Source: JALSRK01 sp964461995
GTDB taxonomy: Bacteria; Acidobacteriota; Terriglobia; Bryobacterales; Bryobacteraceae
DNA: 25,430 nucleotides
Direction of reading: 5' to 3'
Assembly: GCA_964461995.1 (NCBI GenBank)
Contig: CAYWXL010000060.1
Coordinates: 1-25,430 of the forward strand
Part shown: positions 22,478-25,430 of the stretch, piece after piece
How positions within the stretch are numbered: position 1 is the first letter of the stretch
Layout: each line of letters begins with the position of its first letter
Translations under genes and position numbers: made by a program
The notes under the pieces: generated by a model
What the model saw: the letters and a program-made list of their open reading frames with translations, nothing else
What the model was told of the DNA's origin: nothing
Databases searched by the model: none

Positions 22478-23389
22478 TCAGGCGGAATGCAGCAGCCCGT
22501 CGAGGTACCGCTTGGCCGCCTGGATACCTTCGAACTCGGTGAGTCGGCGGCCTTCATATTCGATGCCCACCCAGCCGTGATAGCCGGCCTCGAAGACAAT
22601 CTTCATCATGCGGTCCATGTCGATGGTCGTCTCTTTGGCCTCCGGCGTGAAGTCGTAGCACTTGAAGCTGACGCCCTTGGCGTACGGCATCAGCTTGCGC
22701 ACGGCTTCGTAGCGGTTGATCTCTTTCGGAAAGTTGCCGAAATCCGGTAGTGTACCGAAATTCGGCTTGTTGACCATTTTCATCAACCGCACGAGGACGT
22801 CGGGATCGCTTGAGGGGCCGCCGTGGTTCTCGATGAGGACGTTGATATTGGCCTTCTCGGCGTATTCACACAGGGCGCTGAAGCTCTCGGCGCAGCGTTT
22901 CAGCAGCTCATCGATCGCGGCGGCGGTCTCCGGCTCCTTGCCGCCAGAGCGCATGTTGGCGCGGATCGAGTGGCAGCCCAGTTCTGCGGCGTAGTCCACC
23001 CATTTGTGGTGGTTCCGGGCGGCTTTCATGCGAACGGCCTTGTCGGGATGCCCCATCGGCCCTTCGCCGTCGCACATGATCAGCACTCCCGTGGTGCCGG
23101 TTTGTTTCATGTTCTTCTTCAAGCGCTGCAAGTAACTGTCGGTGGGCGCCTCCCAAAGCCCGTTAACGAACTCCAGGCCCTGGATGCCGAACTGCTCCCG
23201 GGCGATGCGGGGAAAGTCGAGGTTGGTGATCAAACGGCTTCGAATGGCCCGGTGCAGCGACCACTCGGCCAACGAAATCCGGAACTTTTCGCCTGCTGCC
23301 GCCTTTAGGGGCGCAGCCGGGAAAGCGGCAGCGCCGGCGGCCGCGGCGGCAATCTGGAACAATCCACGACGCGTGTAATCCTGCTTCAT
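22478..23389 (-). CDS. Tat-exported sugar phosphate isomerase/epimerase-like TIM-barrel protein
   Basis: The 303-residue protein belongs to the xylose isomerase-like TIM-barrel superfamily (hydroxypyruvate isomerase / sugar epimerase type). A twin-arginine signal is present: TRRGLF at residues 6-11 and an Ala-rich hydrophobic stretch to about residue 32 (PLKAAAGEK), so it should be exported folded. Barrel signatures include ISLAEWSLH (38-46), GIQGLEFVNGLWE, VLIENHGG with E187, TLPDFGNF with D216, and GIEYEG with E277; these acidic residues are the likely divalent-metal ligands. The substrate cannot be deduced; many Tat-exported relatives in Acidobacteria and Planctomycetes are uncharacterised. 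The start ATG is 23387-23389, with a poor ribosome binding site. It is convergent with gene B and divergent from the SDR gene. Confidence 0.88.
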   Translation of the reverse strand: MKQDYTRRGLFQIAAAAAGAAAFPAAPLKAAAGEKFRISLAEWSLHRAIRSRLITNLDFPRIAREQFGIQGLEFVNGLWEAPTDSYLQRLKKNMKQTGTTGVLIMCDGEGPMGHPDKAVRMKAARNHHKWVDYAAELGCHSIRANMRSGGKEPETAAAIDELLKRCAESFSALCEYAEKANINVLIENHGGPSSDPDVLVRLMKMVNKPNFGTLPDFGNFPKEINRYEAVRKLMPYAKGVSFKCYDFTPEAKETTIDMDRMMKIVFEAGYHGWVGIEYEGRRLTEFEGIQAAKRYLDGLLHSA

Positions 23390-23502
23390 GCCCTACAGAC
23401 TACCAACTTGCAGCCCTGGCGGCACGGTTATGCGGCCCACCTGCCTGAGACGGACGCTCCCGCACGCCGTTCTCGCGCCGGCCCGCCGCGGTTACCGTTA
23501 CG

Positions 23503-24282
23503 ATGGACGGAATGGAGGAGTTCCCGAAGTTCGATCTCACCGCTCAGGTGGCTTTGGTCACCGGCGCCGCCCGCGGCATCGGCCGGGCGGTCTCCCTCGC
23601 GCTAGCCCACGCCGGAGCCGACGTAGCCCTGGGATTCCGCGACATCCATGCCGACGGGGGCCTCCCACAAGAGATCGAGGCCCTCGGCCGGCAGGCCTTG
23701 CCCCTGCAAATGGACGTCACCCGCTTGGAGCAGATCTTCGACGCCGTCGAGAAGACCGTCACGCGTTTCGGGCGCCTGGATATTCTGGTCAACAACGCGG
23801 GGGCCGCCGTGGTCAGCCCGCCCGAGGAAGTCACCGAGACCGACTACGATTATCAGTTCGACCTGAACGTCAAAAGCGCTTTCTTCGCCAGCCAGGCCGC
23901 CGGGCGGGTGATGATCCGCCAGAAGCGAGGCATCATCATCAACCTGAGTTCCCAGGCCGGTTTCGTCGCCCTGCCCGGAGTACCCGTCTACTGCGTCACC
24001 AAGGCGGCCCTCGTCCATCTCACCCGGTGCCTCGCTGTCGAGTGGGGCAAGCACGGCATCCGCGTCAACGCTGTCGCCCCGACCTTCATCGCCACCCCCG
24101 GCAACCAGGAGGTGCTGGCCGATCCCCAGTTCCGCGCCGACGTCGTCGAACGCATCGCCGCCCTGCACCGCATCGGCAAGCCCATGGACGTGGCCGGGGC
24201 GGTGGTCTTCCTGGCCTCGCCGGCCGCTTCGATGATCACCGGCCACACGCTGCTGATCGACGGCGGCTGGACCGCCCGCTGA
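23503..24282 (+). CDS. SDR-family NAD(P)-dependent oxidoreductase
   Basis: A classical short-chain dehydrogenase/reductase of 259 residues, a usual length. The cofactor loop TGAARGIG is at 20-27, NNAG at 97-100, N122 in DLNVKS, the catalytic S150 in NLSS, and Y163-C-V-T-K167. The C-terminal GHTLLIDGGW is typical of FabG and gluconate/sugar dehydrogenase-like members. D71-V (MDV) is the adenine-side motif. Substrate is unknown; next to a sugar isomerase-like gene, a sugar or sugar-acid substrate is a guess only. Start: ATG 23503, or ATG 23512 three codons later, which has GGACGGA close upstream; neither has a strong ribosome binding site. The 113-base divergent gap before it shows no clear promoter. 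Confidence 0.9.
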   Translation: MDGMEEFPKFDLTAQVALVTGAARGIGRAVSLALAHAGADVALGFRDIHADGGLPQEIEALGRQALPLQMDVTRLEQIFDAVEKTVTRFGRLDILVNNAGAAVVSPPEEVTETDYDYQFDLNVKSAFFASQAAGRVMIRQKRGIIINLSSQAGFVALPGVPVYCVTKAALVHLTRCLAVEWGKHGIRVNAVAPTFIATPGNQEVLADPQFRADVVERIAALHRIGKPMDVAGAVVFLASPAASMITGHTLLIDGGWTAR

Positions 24283-24501
24283 TCCCCAACCCCCGCCTCC
24301 ACCGTGCCGGAATCACCCGCCGCGCCCTGGCCAGCTCAGGGGGGCAAGTCGTGTCTTTCTAACAGGTTGGGTTAAATCGCCCACTTCGGCCGGTCCCGCA
24401 GAACCCCCTGGATTCCCGTTCCACTCCGGAATATTCTCCGTTCGATGCCGAATGTTTGCGCTCTTCGTAAAGATTGCGGCAAACTACTCCCGAATCATGC
24501 T

Positions 24502-24534
24502 TGATACTTAACTGGACCAAAGAGTCAAGTATCA
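24502..24534. promoter_or_regulatory. 33-base inverted repeat before the activase-like gene
   Basis: TGATACTT (24502-24509) and AAGTATCA (24527-24534) are perfect 8-base arms. After one mismatch the pairing continues with ACT/AGT, leaving a 9-base loop. It ends 29 bases before the ATG at 24564, in the AT-richer end of a 281-base gene-free gap (24283-24563). It could be a repressor operator or an mRNA hairpin close to the ribosome binding site. A short palindrome GAATATTC lies at 24429-24436; I see nothing else in that gap. Confidence 0.5.
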
Positions 24535-24563
24535 GCGGCAACTCAGACTCAGAGGGGATTTCG

Positions 24564-25430
24564 ATGAGCACGCAGCCGGTGGAGCCTAAAGCGTCTGCCG
24601 ATCTGGTCCAGATCGGCGGGCTGGACGAACTGATCAAGAAGCGCATCGAGGAGGAGCGGGCCCGCCTGGAGCGGGAAGCGGGGCTGGCGCGGCCCGCAGC
24701 CGAGCACTTCCGGCGGCCTGAAGAACGGCCGTTCCTCAAGAGCCAGCGCGGGCGGACGACGCTGCTGTTCGGCGGCCTCACCTGGAAACACGAGCGCCTG
24801 ATTCACGGCGCGCTCGAGGGGTTGGGCTACAACGCCGAAGCGATTCCCACGCCCGACGTGGCCGCCTTCCAACTCGGCAAAGAGTACGGCAACAACGGCC
24901 AGTGCAATCCGACCTATTTCACGGTCGGCAACCTGGTCCAGTACCTGCAGCGGCTCGAAGCCCAGGGGTTGAGCAAGGAAGAGATCATCGACCGCTACGT
25001 CTTCTTCACCGCCGGGGCCTGCGGGCCGTGCCGCTTCGGCATGTACGAGGCCGAGTACCGGCTGGCGCTGCGCAACGCCGGCTTCGACGGCTTCCGGGTG
25101 CTGCTCTTCCAGCAGTCGGGCGGCCTGAGCCAATCGGATGCCGAGCAAGGGCTCGAGATGAACCTCGACTTCTTCCTCGGCATCCTGAACGCGATGAACT
25201 GCGGCGACGTGATCAACGAGGTCGCCTACGCCATCCGGCCGTTCGAGGTGGAAGCGGGCCAGACGGACGAGACGCTCGAGCGGATCATCGACTACCTGCA
25301 CGAGGTCTTCCGCAAGAAGCAGCCGTGGCAGGTGGGCGACCGGCTGGCAGGCTTCCTGGGCAACTTCAAGGACACGGCCGAATATGTCGGCAAGTTCGTC
25401 ACCCAGCTTGCCGGCGACGATCTGACACGG
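24564..25430 (+). CDS. Acyl-CoA dehydratase activase-related / HgdB-like protein, truncated by window edge
   Basis: The open frame runs 289 codons from ATG 24564 to the window end without a stop. It resembles the iron-sulfur proteins around 2-hydroxyacyl-CoA dehydratase (HgdB-like / 'CoA activase-related', COG3581-type). Residues 1-60 form a charged, probably helical extension (LDELIKKRIEEERARLEREAG). The domain then begins RTTLLFGGLTWKHERLI, with conserved stretches EYGNNGQCNPTYF, FTAGACGPCRFGMYEAEY, FQQSGGL and NAMNCGDV. The cysteines in GQCNP and CGPC are likely Fe-S ligands. AGAGGGG a few bases before the ATG is a fair ribosome binding site. Whether the ATPase (ASKHA) activase part is fused downstream or separate cannot be seen. 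True enzymatic role unknown. Confidence 0.8.
   Translation, partial: MSTQPVEPKASADLVQIGGLDELIKKRIEEERARLEREAGLARPAAEHFRRPEERPFLKSQRGRTTLLFGGLTWKHERLIHGALEGLGYNAEAIPTPDVAAFQLGKEYGNNGQCNPTYFTVGNLVQYLQRLEAQGLSKEEIIDRYVFFTAGACGPCRFGMYEAEYRLALRNAGFDGFRVLLFQQSGGLSQSDAEQGLEMNLDFFLGILNAMNCGDVINEVAYAIRPFEVEAGQTDETLERIIDYLHEVFRKKQPWQVGDRLAGFLGNFKDTAEYVGKFVTQLAGDDLTR

Overview
This window is a GC-rich bacterial chromosome segment carrying mostly housekeeping genes plus a small accessory stretch. There is no phage, transposon, CRISPR array, rRNA or tRNA that I can see. Gene content and style suggest Acidobacteriota, perhaps Bryobacterales-like: an S46 dipeptidyl peptidase, a Tat-exported sugar isomerase-like protein, an RNase E/G with a very large insertion inside its S1 domain, and a yceD-rpmF-plsX cluster. 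That taxonomy is an inference from gene content, not a search result.

Left part (1-11.1 kb). The minus strand carries sucC followed by sucD (succinyl-CoA synthetase; sucD runs off the left edge). trpD diverges from sucC on the plus strand. A minus-strand block then reads, in transcription order, a SnoaL/NTF2-like protein with its own near-consensus promoter, yceD (DUF177), rpmF (L32), plsX and a dsbD-like thiol-disulfide transporter that overlaps plsX by 32 bases. Next on the minus strand is an exported S46 peptidase. Divergent from it is a multi-pass GT-C-like membrane protein.

Middle part (11.1-20.2 kb). An uncertain small membrane-protein ORF precedes the plus-strand cell-shape operon mreB-mreC-mreD-mrdA(PBP2)-rodA. 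These five genes lie within 25 bases of each other or overlap, and together specify the elongasome of a rod-shaped cell. A structured leader of about 316 bases separates rodA from the RNase E/G gene. That enzyme is 940 residues long because about 470 low-complexity residues with alternating charge blocks interrupt its S1 domain.

Right part (20.2-25.4 kb). A strong hairpin ends the RNase gene. It is followed by three genes I do not recognise: an exported protein, then two cytoplasmic-looking proteins (A and B) that share a short repeated motif and sit behind a sigma-54-type promoter sequence. A convergent Tat-exported TIM-barrel isomerase-like gene and a divergent SDR oxidoreductase follow. 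The window ends inside a gene of the acyl-CoA dehydratase activase / HgdB-like family, preceded by a long inverted repeat.

The best candidates for something undescribed are the A/B gene pair with its putative sigma-54 promoter, and the RNase E/G that carries its disordered region inside the S1 domain instead of at the C terminus.
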